This document shows positions 27,354 to 37,081 of a DNA stretch of 64,000 bases, in pieces. A program made the translations under genes and the position numbers. Below the pieces are notes generated by a model. It saw only the letters and a list, made by a program, of their open reading frames with translations. It ran no database searches and was not told where the DNA came from. Source of the stretch: Streptococcus mitis bv. 2 str. SK95. Lineage in GTDB: Bacteria; Bacillota; Bacilli; Lactobacillales; Streptococcaceae. Where the stretch lies: contig NZ_AFUB01000011.1 in assembly GCF_000222705.1 (NCBI RefSeq), forward strand, positions 62,001 through 126,000. Direction: 5' to 3'. The first letter of the stretch is position 1. The number at the start of each line of letters is the position of its first letter.

Positions 27354-28108
27354 CAGCAATTGTAGAATTAAAAAATGCTACCAAAGTCATCACGAATGGC
27401 TTTGACGAGGAAAAAATCATTCTGAATGATGTTTCTCTTGAAATTTTTGAACATGATTTCATTACCATCCTAGGTGGAAATGGAGCTGGAAAGTCAACTC
27501 TTTTTAACACTATTGCAGGTACCTTACCTTTAACAAGCGGAAGTATCCGCATCATGGGCGAGGACGTGACGCATTTTTCACCTGAAAAGAGGGCTAAGTA
27601 CTTGTCTCGTGTCTTTCAGGATCCTAAAATGGGTACGGCTCCCCGTATGACCGTTGCAGAAAACCTTTTGATTGCCAAGTTTCGTGGTGAGAAGAGAGGG
27701 CTCCTGCCTAGAAGACTATCAAGTCATAGAGAAGAGTTTCAGGCTACCATTGAAAAGGTTGGAAATGGTCTTGAAAAACATCTGGACACTCCGATTGAGT
27801 TTCTATCAGGCGGTCAGCGCCAGGCCTTGAGTCTCTTGATGGCAACATTAAAGCGACCAGAGTTGCTCTTGTTGGATGAACACACAGCAGCCCTCGACCC
27901 CAAGACCAGTGTGGCCTTGATGGAGTTAACAGATGAATTTGTCAGCAAAGACCATCTGACAGCTTTGATGATTACCCATCATATGGAAGACGCTCTTAAG
28001 TACGGAAATCGTCTCATTGTCATGAAAGAAGGACGAATTATCCAAGATTTGAACAAGGATGAAAAATCTAAAATGAAGATTTCTGATTATTATCAACTGT
28101 TTGAGTAG
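27350..28108 (+). CDS. trpZ: Tryptophan ABC transporter ATP-binding protein
   Basis: A 252-residue ABC ATPase. Walker A is GGNGAGKST, the signature is LSGGQRQ, Walker B is LLLLDEHTAALDP, and the switch histidine is in MITHHMEDAL. The Walker B glutamate is present, followed by His instead of the common Pro, as in the branched-chain-like subgroup. Last gene of the trp transporter unit; a terminator follows. Confidence 0.9.
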   Translation: MTAIVELKNATKVITNGFDEEKIILNDVSLEIFEHDFITILGGNGAGKSTLFNTIAGTLPLTSGSIRIMGEDVTHFSPEKRAKYLSRVFQDPKMGTAPRMTVAENLLIAKFRGEKRGLLPRRLSSHREEFQATIEKVGNGLEKHLDTPIEFLSGGQRQALSLLMATLKRPELLLLDEHTAALDPKTSVALMELTDEFVSKDHLTALMITHHMEDALKYGNRLIVMKEGRIIQDLNKDEKSKMKISDYYQLFE

Positions 28109-28130
28109 ATGATTTTAAATAATTGATATA

Positions 28131-28168
28131 AAAAGCTTAGAGGTGGAATTTTTACTTCTAACTTTTTT
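28131..28168 (+). terminator. Terminator of trpXYZ
   Basis: AAAAG-C-TTAGAGGT pairs with ACTTCTAACTTTT, followed by Ts; one bulged base. Confidence 0.75.
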
Positions 28169-28272
28169 AGTTGTTTTTAAATATTATTTATATTTCTCTT
28201 TTCGTCTATTTTACTTTATAATATAATCGATTTAAGAATTTCAAACTTTGATAAGTGTAAGGAGATAAAAAC

Positions 28273-28704
28273 ATGGCATATACACAAGAAGATTTTCAGG
28301 AATGGATTTTTCAGATTGGATTTAAGATGGATTATTTTACCAGGGAGTTTGCGGAGAAAGAAGGGCTAAATTTAGACTATAGCATTCAGTCCTTGGATGA
28401 TTTGGAAGCTTGGATCTTGGCGCATTATGAAGATCATCATGCTTTGATAGCGGACTGTAAGATGTTGGACTACCTGACAGTTTATATTGGCGAAACCTTT
28501 CGCAAGCATCTGGGTGGTAAGTGGTTTATTGACCTTAAAAATAAAAAGAACGCCTATTATTCTATGCCTGTATTGACCGACCCGTCATATAGAGGAGAAG
28601 TTTATATAGCACCGATGACTTTTGCAACGGCTTGTATTAGTAGAAAAGATGGTCAGTATATTAGCAGAATATTGAAAAATAATCTCGAAGATCAAGTGAA
28701 ATAG
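28273..28704 (+). CDS. Hypothetical protein, 143 residues
   Basis: I do not recognise the family. The protein is soluble and acidic to neutral. It starts with a helical segment (YTQEDFQEWIFQIGFKMDYF), has LNLDYSIQSLDDLEAWIL, then a GETFRKHLGGKWFIDL segment and a YSMPVLTDPSYRGEVYIAP strand region. The WFIDL...P...I pattern recalls small fold-only families such as SMI1/KNR4-like or DUF3806-like proteins, several of which are immunity or housekeeping proteins; this is weak. It has its own TATAAT-rich promoter region (28217-28227) and RBS (AAGGAG), and stands alone between two operons. Confidence 0.7.
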   Translation: MAYTQEDFQEWIFQIGFKMDYFTREFAEKEGLNLDYSIQSLDDLEAWILAHYEDHHALIADCKMLDYLTVYIGETFRKHLGGKWFIDLKNKKNAYYSMPVLTDPSYRGEVYIAPMTFATACISRKDGQYISRILKNNLEDQVK

Positions 28705-28818
28705 GATTTTATTTCTTCTATTTTTCTTTCAAATATTAGAATGATTTGCTCAGATGATTCAGTTTTTCATGATAGCTGGAAACTTATGAAATAGAAGCAT
28801 GCAAAAGGTATGAAATGG

Positions 28819-28847
28819 TTTACTTTTTTTCAGAAATAAGCTATACT
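28819..28847 (+). promoter_or_regulatory. Promoter of dnaG-rpoD
   Basis: TTTACT, 17 bases, TATACT. It is about 30 bases before the dnaG RBS and drives the macromolecular-synthesis operon. Confidence 0.65.
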
Positions 28848-28885
28848 AGTTAACGTAAAACTATGATAAGATGGAGGTATTGTGT

Positions 28886-30646
28886 ATGGTTGACAAGCAA
28901 GTTATTGAAGAAATCAAAAACAATACCAACATTGTGGAAGTCATAGGCGACGTGATTTCTTTACAAAAGGCTGGACGGAACTATTTAGGGCTCTGTCCTT
29001 TTCATGGTGAGAAGACCCCTTCTTTCAACGTTGTGGAAGACAAGCAGTTTTATCACTGTTTCGGATGTGGTCGTTCAGGAGATGTCTTTAAGTTCATCGA
29101 AGAGTACCAAGGTGTGTCCTTTATGGAAGCTGTTCAGCTCTTAGGGGAGCGAGTCGGTATTCAACTAGCCATGCCTGTCCAGTCTCGTCCTCAACAGGTT
29201 TCGCCTCATCAAGCTTTATATGATATGCATGAAGAAGCTGCCCGCTTTTACCATGCAATTCTCATGACGACTAAGATGGGAGAAGAAGCAAGGGCTTATC
29301 TTTACAAACGTGGATTGACGGATGATGTTCTGAAGCACTTCCAGATTGGACTGGCTCCAGCAGAGAGAACCTATCTCTACCAACGTTTATCTGACAAGTT
29401 TGAGGAAAAGGATTTATTGGATTCGGGCTTGTTTTACTTGTCAGATAGCAATCAGTTTTATGATACTTTTTTCGGACGTATCATCTTTCCTTTGACCAAT
29501 GACAAGGGGCAGGTTATTGCTTTTTCAGGTCGTATCTGGCAAGAAACGGATAGTCAGACTGCCAAGTACAAAAATAGTCGCTCGACCGCAATTTTTAACA
29601 AGAGTTACGAATTGTATCATTTGGACAAGGCAAAAAAGGGAACAGGTAAGATTACAGAGCTCTATCTGATGGAAGGCTTCATGGATGTTATCGCGGCCTA
29701 CCGTGCTGGTATAGAAAATGCTGTAGCTTCTATGGGGACAGCCTTAAGTAAGGAGCATGTTGACCACCTCAAACGCTTCACCAAAAAGATAGTTCTCAGC
29801 TATGATGGCGACAAGGCAGGGCAGGCAGCAACAGCCAAGGCACTAGAGGAGTTAAAAGATTTCTCAGTTGAGGTTGTTCGAGTACCTGATGCCATGGACC
29901 CAGATGAGTATTTACAAAAGAATTCTGCTGAAGACCTAGCCTACCTTCTAACCAAGACTCGGATTAGTCCTATAGAGTTCTATATTCACCAGCTCAAACC
30001 TGAAAATAGTGATAACTTGCAAGCGCAAATCGAGTTCATTGAAAAGATTGCGCCCTTAATCGCCAAAGAAAAGTCGATCACTGCCCAGAATTCTTACATC
30101 CACATTCTGGCGGATAACCTACCTTCCTTTGATTACCAGCAGGTAGAACAGATTGTAAATGAAAGTCGGATTGTTCAAAGGCAGGAGAGGGTCAAGGAGC
30201 AACCTACACCAGTAGCGATTAGTTTACCTGTGACGCGTCAACTGACAGCAGTTATGAGAGCAGAAGCTCATCTCCTTTATAGGATGGCAGAGAATCCAGT
30301 TGTTTTAAACGACTACCGATTAAGAGAAGATTTTTTCTTTGATACCCCAGAATTTCAGATTCTTTACGAATTATTAAATGTAGAGGGAGAAATCGGATCA
30401 GAGGAACTTTCTCATCAGACTCCTGAGGTTGAAAATGCCTGGTACCATGTTCTTGGTCTAGATTTGCCAGCAGAGATGTCGCCTCAAGAACTTTCTGAAG
30501 TCGAAGCGACTCGTAACCGTGCTCTCCTCAGCAAGGACAATTTAAGGATTAAAAAGAAAGTGCAGGAAGCTAGTCATGTAGGAGATACAGACACAGCCTT
30601 GGAAGAATTGCAACGATTGATTTCCCAAAAGAGAAGAATGGAGTAA
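28886..30646 (+). CDS. dnaG: DNA primase
   Basis: A 586-residue DnaG that synthesises RNA primers for replication. The N-terminal zinc-binding domain has [13 protein letters not shown] followed by HCFGCG. The TOPRIM core has [15 protein letters not shown] and SYDGDKAG, and a helical C-terminal region binds the helicase. The ATG at 28886 follows GGAGGTATTGTGT; an in-frame ATG five codons upstream overlaps the RBS and is less likely. Two bases separate it from rpoD. Confidence 0.96.
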   Translation: MVDKQVIEEIKNNTNIVEVIGDVISLQKAGRNYLGLCPFHGEKTPSFNVVEDKQFYHCFGCGRSGDVFKFIEEYQGVSFMEAVQLLGERVGIQLAMPVQSRPQQVSPHQALYDMHEEAARFYHAILMTTKMGEEARAYLYKRGLTDDVLKHFQIGLAPAERTYLYQRLSDKFEEKDLLDSGLFYLSDSNQFYDTFFGRIIFPLTNDKGQVIAFSGRIWQETDSQTAKYKNSRSTAIFNKSYELYHLDKAKKGTGKITELYLMEGFMDVIAAYRAGIENAVASMGTALSKEHVDHLKRFTKKIVLSYDGDKAGQAATAKALEELKDFSVEVVRVPDAMDPDEYLQKNSAEDLAYLLTKTRISPIEFYIHQLKPENSDNLQAQIEFIEKIAPLIAKEKSITAQNSYIHILADNLPSFDYQQVEQIVNESRIVQRQERVKEQPTPVAISLPVTRQLTAVMRAEAHLLYRMAENPVVLNDYRLREDFFFDTPEFQILYELLNVEGEIGSEELSHQTPEVENAWYHVLGLDLPAEMSPQELSEVEATRNRALLSKDNLRIKKKVQEASHVGDTDTALEELQRLISQKRRME

Positions 30647-30648
30647 TA

Positions 30649-31758
30649 ATGGCAACAAAACAAAAAGAAGTAACCACATTTGATGTGCAGGTAGCAGACT
30701 TTATCCGTAACCACAAAAAAACAGGAACAGCAACAGACGATGAAATCAACTCAAGTCTGGTGATCCCTTTTGCTTTAGATGCTGACGGCATTGAAGATCT
30801 TTTGCAACGGATTCAGGATGCTGGAATTTCTATCACTGATAACGAAGGGAATCCAAGTGCACGTGTCCTTAGTACAGAAGAAGAGCCAGAACTCAGTGAT
30901 GAGGATTTGATTGGCTCAACCTCTGCCAAGGTTAATGACCCTGTCCGTATGTATTTGAAGGAAATCGGGGTTGTTCCTCTCTTGACCAACGAAGAGGAAA
31001 AAGAATTGGCCCTTGCAGTTGAAGCTGGTGATATCGAAGCTAAACAACGTCTTGCAGAGGCCAACCTTCGTTTGGTGGTTTCTATCGCTAAGCGCTACGT
31101 AGGGCGTGGCATGCAGTTTCTTGACTTGATTCAAGAAGGAAACATGGGCTTGATGAAGGCAGTGGACAAGTTTGACTATTCAAAAGGATTCAAGTTTTCT
31201 ACGTATGCAACCTGGTGGATTCGTCAGGCGATCACTCGTGCCATCGCTGATCAGGCTCGTACCATTCGTATCCCGGTTCACATGGTAGAAACCATTAACA
31301 AACTCGTCCGTGAACAGCGTAACCTCCTTCAAGAATTGGGTCAAGATCCAACTCCTGAACAAATCGCTGAGCGTATGGATATGACACCTGACAAGGTCCG
31401 TGAAATCTTGAAAATCGCCCAAGAGCCAGTATCACTTGAAACACCGATTGGTGAAGAGGACGATAGCCATCTTGGGGACTTTATCGAAGACGAAGTGATT
31501 GAAAATCCAGTAGACTACACAACTCGAATCGTTTTGCGCGAGCAGTTGGATGAAGTCTTGGATACTCTCACAGACCGTGAAGAAAACGTCTTGCGCTTGC
31601 GCTTTGGACTGGACGATGGGAAAATGCGCACCCTTGAAGATGTTGGGAAAGTCTTTAACGTAACTCGTGAACGTATCCGTCAGATCGAGGCCAAGGCTTT
31701 GAGAAAATTACGTCAACCAAGTCGCAGTAAACCGCTTCGTGATTTTATTGAAGATTAG
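30649..31758 (+). CDS. rpoD: Primary sigma factor RpoD (SigA)
   Basis: A 369-residue housekeeping sigma-70. It has region 1.2 ([11 protein letters not shown]), region 2 ([27 protein letters not shown] and [13 protein letters not shown]), region 3, and region 4 with the helix-turn-helix [27 protein letters not shown]. The N-terminal region 1.1 is short, as in Gram-positive bacteria. It is downstream of dnaG in the classical order; RBS is AATGGAGT at the dnaG stop. Confidence 0.97.
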   Translation: MATKQKEVTTFDVQVADFIRNHKKTGTATDDEINSSLVIPFALDADGIEDLLQRIQDAGISITDNEGNPSARVLSTEEEPELSDEDLIGSTSAKVNDPVRMYLKEIGVVPLLTNEEEKELALAVEAGDIEAKQRLAEANLRLVVSIAKRYVGRGMQFLDLIQEGNMGLMKAVDKFDYSKGFKFSTYATWWIRQAITRAIADQARTIRIPVHMVETINKLVREQRNLLQELGQDPTPEQIAERMDMTPDKVREILKIAQEPVSLETPIGEEDDSHLGDFIEDEVIENPVDYTTRIVLREQLDEVLDTLTDREENVLRLRFGLDDGKMRTLEDVGKVFNVTRERIRQIEAKALRKLRQPSRSKPLRDFIED

Positions 31759-31771
31759 AGTGAGGATGAAT

Positions 31772-32101
31772 ATGGCTTATACAGAAGAGCAAATTGAAAC
31801 GATTAAAACTCGTATTTTGACTGCCTTGGAAGAGGTCATCGACCCTGAGTTGGGAATTGATATTGTCAACCTAGGTTTGATTTATGAAATTCGTTTTGAT
31901 GGTGAAACTGGTCACACTGAAATTGATATGACCTTGACAACTATGGGCTGTCCACTGGCTGACCTCTTAACAGACCAGATACATGATGCGATGACAGATG
32001 TGCCTGAAGTAACCAATACCGAAGTTAAATTGGTCTGGTATCCAGCTTGGACTGTTGAAAAAATGAGTCGCTATGCACGTATCGCGCTAGGAATTAAATA
32101 A
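31772..32101 (+). CDS. MIP18/SufT-like metal-sulfur cluster assembly factor
   Basis: A 109-residue MIP18-family (DUF59) protein that helps deliver iron-sulfur clusters. Signatures are the N-terminal helical part, then EVIDPELGIDIVNLGLIYEI and LTTMGCPLADLL with the conserved cysteine. The start MAYTEEQ is favoured; ATG two codons upstream (31766) is nearly as good because the GAGG RBS is close to both. Confidence 0.88.
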   Translation: MAYTEEQIETIKTRILTALEEVIDPELGIDIVNLGLIYEIRFDGETGHTEIDMTLTTMGCPLADLLTDQIHDAMTDVPEVTNTEVKLVWYPAWTVEKMSRYARIALGIK

Positions 32102-32116
32102 AGACTAAGAAAAATG

Positions 32117-32177
32117 TGAGAGACGATTGGAAAATGAGGAAATCTCCTTCTTTTTCCTTTGGTCTCTTCTTTCTTTT
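32117..32177 (+). terminator. Long terminator-like hairpin after the SufT-like gene
   Basis: GAGAGAC / GGTCTCT outer stem, GGAAAA / TTTTTCC middle stem and AGGA / TCCT inner stem, ending in a T-rich run. Confidence 0.6.
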
Positions 32178-32198
32178 GCTGATTTTCTGGAAATAAAA

Positions 32199-32207
32199 TG
32201 GTATAAT
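32199..32207 (+). promoter_or_regulatory. Extended -10 promoter of cpoA, placing the start site next to the ATG
   Basis: TGGTATAAT ends at 32207. The expected transcription start, 7 bases later, is about 32214, one base before the ATG at 32215. Confidence 0.7.
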
Positions 32208-32214
32208 GAATGGT

Positions 32215-33258
32215 ATGGAAAACGAAAAATTGCGTGTCAATATGCTAAGTTCAAGTGAAAAAGTGGCTGGTCAAGGAGTATCAGGAGCCTACCGTGAGTT
32301 GGTACGTCTCCTACATCGTGATGCCCAAGATCAGTTAATTGTTACGGAAAACCTTCCTGTTGAGGCTGATGTAACCCACTTTCATACCATTGATTTCCCT
32401 TATTATTTATCTACATTCCAAAAGAAGCGGTCTGGGAGAAAAATTGGCTATGTGCATTTTTTGCCTGATACGCTTGAAGGAAGTTTGAAAATTCCATTTT
32501 TCTTAAAGGGAATTATCAAGCGCTATGTTTTTTCATTTTACAACAGAATGGAACACCTAGTGGTGGTCAATCCCATGTTTATCGAGGATTTGGTGGCAGC
32601 TGGTATTCCACGTGAAAAAGTAACTTATATTCCAAATTTTGTAAACAAAGAAAAATGGCATCCATTGCCAGCTGACCAAGTAGCAAAACTTCGTCAGGAA
32701 ATGGATCTAGCTGAAACTCAGTTTGTTGTTGTCGGTGCAGGTCAGGTTCAGAAACGTAAAGGAATTGATGACTTTATTCGTCTTGCTGAGGAATTGCCAG
32801 AAATTACCTTTATCTGGGCTGGTGGTTTTTCATTTGGCGGGATGACAGATGGTTATGAACGCTATAAAAAAATCATGGACAATCCACCTAAAAATCTAAT
32901 TTTTCCAGGTATTGTTCCTCCAGAGCGAATGCGAGAGCTCTACGCTTTAGCGGATCTCTTCTTGCTACCAAGTTACAACGAACTATTCCCTATGACTATC
33001 TTAGAGGCAGCTAGTTGTGAAGCACCGATTATGTTGAGGGATTTAGATCTATATAAGGTCATTCTCGAAGGGAATTATCGTGCGACAAGTGATGTTTCAG
33101 AGATGAGAGAAGCCATTCTCGAATACAAAGATCATCCTGAAAAGTTGAAAGACTTGAAAGAAAAAGCTAGAGAGATTTCTAAAGAGTATTCCGAGGAGCA
33201 TTTATTGGAAATCTGGTTGAAGTTCTATCGGGAGCAGGCGGCTCTAGGCGAAAAGTGA
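32215..33258 (+). CDS. cpoA: Glycolipid galactosyltransferase CpoA (GT4)
   Basis: A 347-residue GT4 glycosyltransferase matching pneumococcal CpoA, which adds galactose to glucosyl-diacylglycerol to form the membrane anchor glycolipid of lipoteichoic acid. Features are the N-terminal AGQGVSGAYRELV, the HFHTIDFPYYL segment, VGAGQVQKRKGIDDF and the donor-site LPSYNELFPMTILEAAS with an ExFxxxxLE-like motif. No Shine-Dalgarno is present and the promoter sits on the start, so I chose ATG 32215 over ATG 32206, which lies inside the -10 box. Confidence 0.87.
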   Translation: MENEKLRVNMLSSSEKVAGQGVSGAYRELVRLLHRDAQDQLIVTENLPVEADVTHFHTIDFPYYLSTFQKKRSGRKIGYVHFLPDTLEGSLKIPFFLKGIIKRYVFSFYNRMEHLVVVNPMFIEDLVAAGIPREKVTYIPNFVNKEKWHPLPADQVAKLRQEMDLAETQFVVVGAGQVQKRKGIDDFIRLAEELPEITFIWAGGFSFGGMTDGYERYKKIMDNPPKNLIFPGIVPPERMRELYALADLFLLPSYNELFPMTILEAASCEAPIMLRDLDLYKVILEGNYRATSDVSEMREAILEYKDHPEKLKDLKEKAREISKEYSEEHLLEIWLKFYREQAALGEK

Positions 33259-33266
33259 GGTAATCT

Positions 33267-34583
33267 ATGCGAATTGGTTTATTTACTGACACCTATTTCC
33301 CTCAAGTGTCTGGGGTTGCGACCAGTATTCGAACCTTGAAGACAGAACTTGAAAAGCAAGGGCATGCAGTTTTTATCTTTACAACTACCGATAAAGACGT
33401 GAACCGATACGAGGATTGGCAAATTATTCGCATTCCGAGTGTCCCTTTCTTTGCATTTAAAGATCGACGATTTGCCTATCGAGGTTTTACAAAGGCGCTT
33501 GAAATTGCCAAACAGTATCAACTCGATATCATTCATACCCAGACAGAGTTTTCACTAGGTTTGTTAGGGATTTGGATTGCAAGAGAATTGAAAATTCCTG
33601 TTATTCATACCTACCACACCCAGTATGAGGACTATGTGCATTACATTGCTAAGGGTATGCTGATTCGGCCAAGTATGGTAAAATATCTGGTACGGGGCTT
33701 CCTTCATGATGTAGATGGCGTGATTTGCCCTAGTGAGATTGTTCGGGACCTTCTATCTAAGTACAAAGTCAAGGTTGAAAAGCGTGTTATCCCAACTGGA
33801 ATTGAGTTGGCTAAGTTTGAACGACCTGAGATCAAAGAGGAAAACTTGCAAGAACTTCGTTTGAAGTTAGGCATTCAGGAAGGCGAGAAAATGTTACTGA
33901 GTCTTTCTCGTATCTCCTATGAGAAGAATATCCAAGCAGTCATAGCCGCCTTTGCACAGGTTTTGAAAGAAGAAGACAGGGTGAAGCTGGTTGTTGCTGG
34001 TGACGGTCCTTATCTGGACAGTCTGAAAGAGCAAGCAGTGAAATTAAACCTGCAAAAACATGTGATTTTTACAGGTATGATTCCTCCAAGTGAGACAGCC
34101 TTATACTATAAGGCTGCAGATTTCTTCATCTCTGCCTCTACTAGTGAAACCCAAGGATTAACTTATCTAGAGAGTTTAGCCAGTGGAACGCCTGTCATTG
34201 CTCATGGCAATCCTTATCTGGATAATCTGATCAGTGACAAAATGTTTGGAACTCTCTACTATGGAGAGCATGATCTTGCTGGTGCAATCTTGGAGGCCTT
34301 GATCGCCACTCCAGATATGGATGAGCAGAAGTTGGCTGACAAGTTGTATGAGATTTCGGCTGAGAATTTTGGGAAACGAGTTCATGAGTTTTATCTTGAT
34401 GCGATGATTTCAAATAAATTTGAGCAGGAACTACGTGGCGACGAACCCATGACACAGCGATTCTTAAAAACTATTTTGTACCTACCTCAGCAGGCTGTTT
34501 CAGCTCCAGTTAAAGAGTCCAAACGAATATTAAAGGCTTCTAAAAAGCAATTGTCTAGCATCCGGGATTACTGGAGAGATTAG
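33267..34583 (+). CDS. Glucosyl-diacylglycerol synthase (GT4 glycosyltransferase)
   Basis: A 438-residue GT4 enzyme, probably making alpha-monoglucosyl-diacylglycerol, the substrate of CpoA. It begins MRIGLFTDTYFPQVSGVATSI, typical of the diacylglycerol glucosyltransferase group. It has HTQTEFSLGLLG, SRISYEKNIQAVI, and the donor-site motif STSETQGLTYLESLASGTPV. The C-terminal tail is basic. It is 8 bases after cpoA with RBS GAGGTAAT, so the two-step glycolipid pathway is one operon. Confidence 0.88.
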   Translation: MRIGLFTDTYFPQVSGVATSIRTLKTELEKQGHAVFIFTTTDKDVNRYEDWQIIRIPSVPFFAFKDRRFAYRGFTKALEIAKQYQLDIIHTQTEFSLGLLGIWIARELKIPVIHTYHTQYEDYVHYIAKGMLIRPSMVKYLVRGFLHDVDGVICPSEIVRDLLSKYKVKVEKRVIPTGIELAKFERPEIKEENLQELRLKLGIQEGEKMLLSLSRISYEKNIQAVIAAFAQVLKEEDRVKLVVAGDGPYLDSLKEQAVKLNLQKHVIFTGMIPPSETALYYKAADFFISASTSETQGLTYLESLASGTPVIAHGNPYLDNLISDKMFGTLYYGEHDLAGAILEALIATPDMDEQKLADKLYEISAENFGKRVHEFYLDAMISNKFEQELRGDEPMTQRFLKTILYLPQQAVSAPVKESKRILKASKKQLSSIRDYWRD

Positions 34584-34605
34584 TAAAAATATAGGAGAAT
34601 AAAAT

Positions 34606-34797
34606 ATGGCAAAAAAATTTATGAGAAGTGGTAGAGATCAAAAAATTGGAGGCGTTTGCGCAGGTGTAGCCCACTATTTTGATATTGACCCTACCATTGT
34701 CCGTGTGATTTGGGGCGTTCTTGCCTTTTGTTATGGGGCAGGGGTACTTGCTTACTTGATTTTATGGGTAATTGCACCTGTTTCTAGCGAATATTAA
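34606..34797 (+). CDS. PspC-domain small membrane protein
   Basis: A 63-residue PspC-type (phage-shock protein C domain) protein. It has KIGGVCAGVAHYFDIDPTIVRVIW followed by one membrane helix and a WVIAPVSSEY end. The family senses or stabilises envelope stress; in Gram-positives it is often near LiaR-like regulators, but here it follows the glycolipid synthases. Confidence 0.85.
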   Translation: MAKKFMRSGRDQKIGGVCAGVAHYFDIDPTIVRVIWGVLAFCYGAGVLAYLILWVIAPVSSEY

Positions 34798-34840
34798 AAG
34801 AGAATCAGAATAGAACAAAGAGAAATAAAAAGGAGTCCAG

Positions 34841-34975
34841 ATGGCTTTTGGAGATAATGGAAAACGTAAAAAAACAATGTTTGAAAAAGTAACGCTTTTT
34901 GTCGTGCTAATTATGTTGTTTGTAACCCTTGCTGGTATCTTTGCGACAGCACTTGGAGCTTTTAGCAGATTCTAA
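34841..34975 (+). CDS. Small membrane protein, DUF4044-like (44 residues)
   Basis: A short ORF with a good RBS (AAAAAGGAGTCCAG). The product has a basic N-terminus (MAFGDNGKRKKTMFEK) and a single hydrophobic helix (VTLFVVLIMLFVTLAGIFATA), as in DUF4044 proteins found upstream of obgE in streptococci. Function unknown; co-transcription with the PspC protein and obgE is likely. Confidence 0.75.
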   Translation: MAFGDNGKRKKTMFEKVTLFVVLIMLFVTLAGIFATALGAFSRF

Positions 34976-35045
34976 GCAAGTTGCTAAGATAGGAACAATA
35001 ACTAATGACTGGATTTTCCAGTCCTTTTTAAAGTGAGAATAAAAT

Positions 35046-36356
35046 ATGAGTATGTTTTTAGATACAGCTAAGATCAAGGTCAAGGCTGGTAATGGTGGCG
35101 ATGGCATGGTCGCCTTTCGCCGTGAAAAGTATGTCCCGAATGGCGGTCCTTGGGGTGGTGATGGTGGACGTGGAGGTAACGTCGTTTTCGTTGTGGACGA
35201 AGGCTTGCGTACCTTGATGGATTTCCGCTATAACCGTCATTTCAAGGCCGAATCTGGTGAAAAAGGAATGACTAAAGGAATGCATGGACGTGGTGCAGAA
35301 GATCTTCGTGTTCGCGTACCACAAGGAACGACTGTACGTGATGCAGAAACAGGTAAAGTCATTACAGACTTGATTGAACATGGTCAAGAATTTATCGTTG
35401 CTCATGGCGGTCGTGGTGGTCGTGGGAATATCCGTTTTGCAACACCAAAAAATCCTGCGCCTGAAATTTCTGAGAATGGAGAACCAGGTCAAGAACGTGA
35501 GTTGCAACTGGAATTGAAGATTCTAGCGGATGTCGGCTTGGTCGGTTTCCCCTCTGTCGGAAAGTCAACTTTGCTTAGTGTCGTTACTTCAGCCAAACCA
35601 AAGATTGGTGCCTACCACTTTACGACAATTGTCCCAAATCTTGGGATGGTTCGTACCCAGTCAGGTGAATCGTTTGCCGTAGCGGACCTGCCAGGTTTGA
35701 TTGAGGGAGCTAGCCAGGGTGTCGGCTTGGGGACTCAGTTCCTTCGTCATATTGAACGCACTCGAGTCATCCTTCATATCGTCGATATGTCGGCTAGCGA
35801 AGGTCGTGATCCTTACGAAGATTACCTTGCTATCAATAAAGAGTTGGAATCATACAACCTTCGTCTTATGGAGCGTCCCCAGATCATCGTAGCCAACAAG
35901 ATGGACATGCCTGAGAGTCAGGAAAATCTTGAAGCCTTCAAGAAGAAATTGGCAGCAAACTACGACGAGTTTGAAGAACTACCAGCAATCTTCCCTATTT
36001 CTGGTCTGACCAAGCAAGGTTTGGCAACTCTTTTAGATGCGACAGCCGAGTTGTTAGACAAGACTCCTGAGTTCTTGCTCTATGACGAGTCTGATATGGA
36101 AGAAGAGGCTTACTACGGCTTTGACGAGGAAGAAAAGGCCTTTGAGATTAGTCGTGATGATGATGCGACATGGGTACTTTCTGGTGAGAAACTCATGAAA
36201 CTCTTTAACATGACTAACTTTGACCGTGACGAATCAGTTATGAAATTTGCCCGCCAGCTTCGTGGTATGGGGGTTGATGAAGCCCTTCGTGCGCGTGGAG
36301 CCAAGGATGGAGACTTGGTCCGAATCGGTAAATTTGAGTTTGAATTTGTAGACTAG
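35046..36356 (+). CDS. obgE: GTPase ObgE/CgtA
   Basis: A 436-residue Obg GTPase that acts in 50S assembly and stress control. It has the glycine-rich Obg fold (1-158; [12 protein letters not shown]), the G domain with [17 protein letters not shown] and NKMD, and the OCT domain at about 360-436. The start [10 protein letters not shown] has a second ATG two codons later that is equally common in the family. Confidence 0.97.
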   Translation: MSMFLDTAKIKVKAGNGGDGMVAFRREKYVPNGGPWGGDGGRGGNVVFVVDEGLRTLMDFRYNRHFKAESGEKGMTKGMHGRGAEDLRVRVPQGTTVRDAETGKVITDLIEHGQEFIVAHGGRGGRGNIRFATPKNPAPEISENGEPGQERELQLELKILADVGLVGFPSVGKSTLLSVVTSAKPKIGAYHFTTIVPNLGMVRTQSGESFAVADLPGLIEGASQGVGLGTQFLRHIERTRVILHIVDMSASEGRDPYEDYLAINKELESYNLRLMERPQIIVANKMDMPESQENLEAFKKKLAANYDEFEELPAIFPISGLTKQGLATLLDATAELLDKTPEFLLYDESDMEEEAYYGFDEEEKAFEISRDDDATWVLSGEKLMKLFNMTNFDRDESVMKFARQLRGMGVDEALRARGAKDGDLVRIGKFEFEFVD

Positions 36357-36365
36357 GAGACAGAT

Positions 36366-36539
36366 ATGGGAGATAAACCGATATCATTCCGAGATGCAGA
36401 TGGAAATTTTGTTTCTGCAGCAGATGTATGGAATGAAAAGAAACTAGAAGAATTGTTTAATCGTCTCAATCCCAAACGTTCTCTTAGATTAGCACGAGAA
36501 AAAAAAGGCAATGAGAAGGCTGATAAAGAAGAAAAATAG
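36366..36539 (+). CDS. Small conserved protein downstream of obgE (57 residues)
   Basis: A short ORF directly after obgE (9-base gap, RBS TAGGAGACAG). The product begins MGDKPISFRDADGNFVSAADVWNE and ends in a highly charged Lys/Glu tail. A gene of this kind follows obgE in pneumococci as I recall. No known domain; probably cytoplasmic. Confidence 0.75.
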   Translation: MGDKPISFRDADGNFVSAADVWNEKKLEELFNRLNPKRSLRLAREKKGNEKADKEEK

Positions 36540-36563
36540 CCTATCGACATTGATAAAACAGAA

Positions 36564-36596
36564 CCCCGTGATTGTATTCATCACGGGGAATTTTTT
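36564..36596. terminator. Convergent terminator between the obgE unit and argR
   Basis: CCCCGTGAT / ATCACGGGG, a perfect 9-bp GC-rich stem with T-run forward; it reaches the argR stop codon. Confidence 0.92.
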
Positions 36597-37065
36597 AGTC
36601 ATTGAAGAAAAATGGTGGCGCAAATTTTTTAAGAATTTCAAAGCAAGTCTGTGCTTCTTCAGCGTTTTCACAGATAAGAAGGCAGACGTCATCACCACAT
36701 ACTGTGGCAATGATTTGTTTAAAATTGAGAGCATCGAGAACAGCTCCAAACGATTGTGCAAGGCCTGGCAAGGTTTTGAGGACAACCTGATGCTGGACAG
36801 GACGTAGCATGACTAAGCCATCTTCCATATAGTTTTCCAAGCGTTTTTCCCATTTGGAGATGGAACCAGTATTTAAAACATAGTAAGAATGTTCTGCTTC
36901 GCGAACCTTTGAAAGGTTCATAGTCTTGATATCGCGTGAGAGAGTAGCCTGTGTGACTTGGATGTCGTTTTCAGCTAGTAAAGCTTGCAACTCTGCCTGT
37001 GTATGAATCTTATTTTTAGCTACAAGTGCACGGATGAGTTGGTGTCTATGTTCAGATTTATTCAT
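36595..37065 (-). CDS. argR: Arginine repressor ArgR/AhrC family
   Basis: A 156-residue ArgR-type regulator. The N-terminal winged helix has QVTQATLSRDIKTMNLSKV. The C-terminal oligomerisation/arginine-binding domain has GDDVCLLICENAE, equivalent to the usual GDDT motif with Val in place of Thr. Streptococci carry several paralogues, so its exact regulon is unclear. It is reverse-strand and 16 bases downstream of pepX. Confidence 0.9.
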   Translation of the reverse strand: MNKSEHRHQLIRALVAKNKIHTQAELQALLAENDIQVTQATLSRDIKTMNLSKVREAEHSYYVLNTGSISKWEKRLENYMEDGLVMLRPVQHQVVLKTLPGLAQSFGAVLDALNFKQIIATVCGDDVCLLICENAEEAQTCFEILKKFAPPFFFND

Positions 37066-37081
37066 ATGAGGCTGACTCCTT

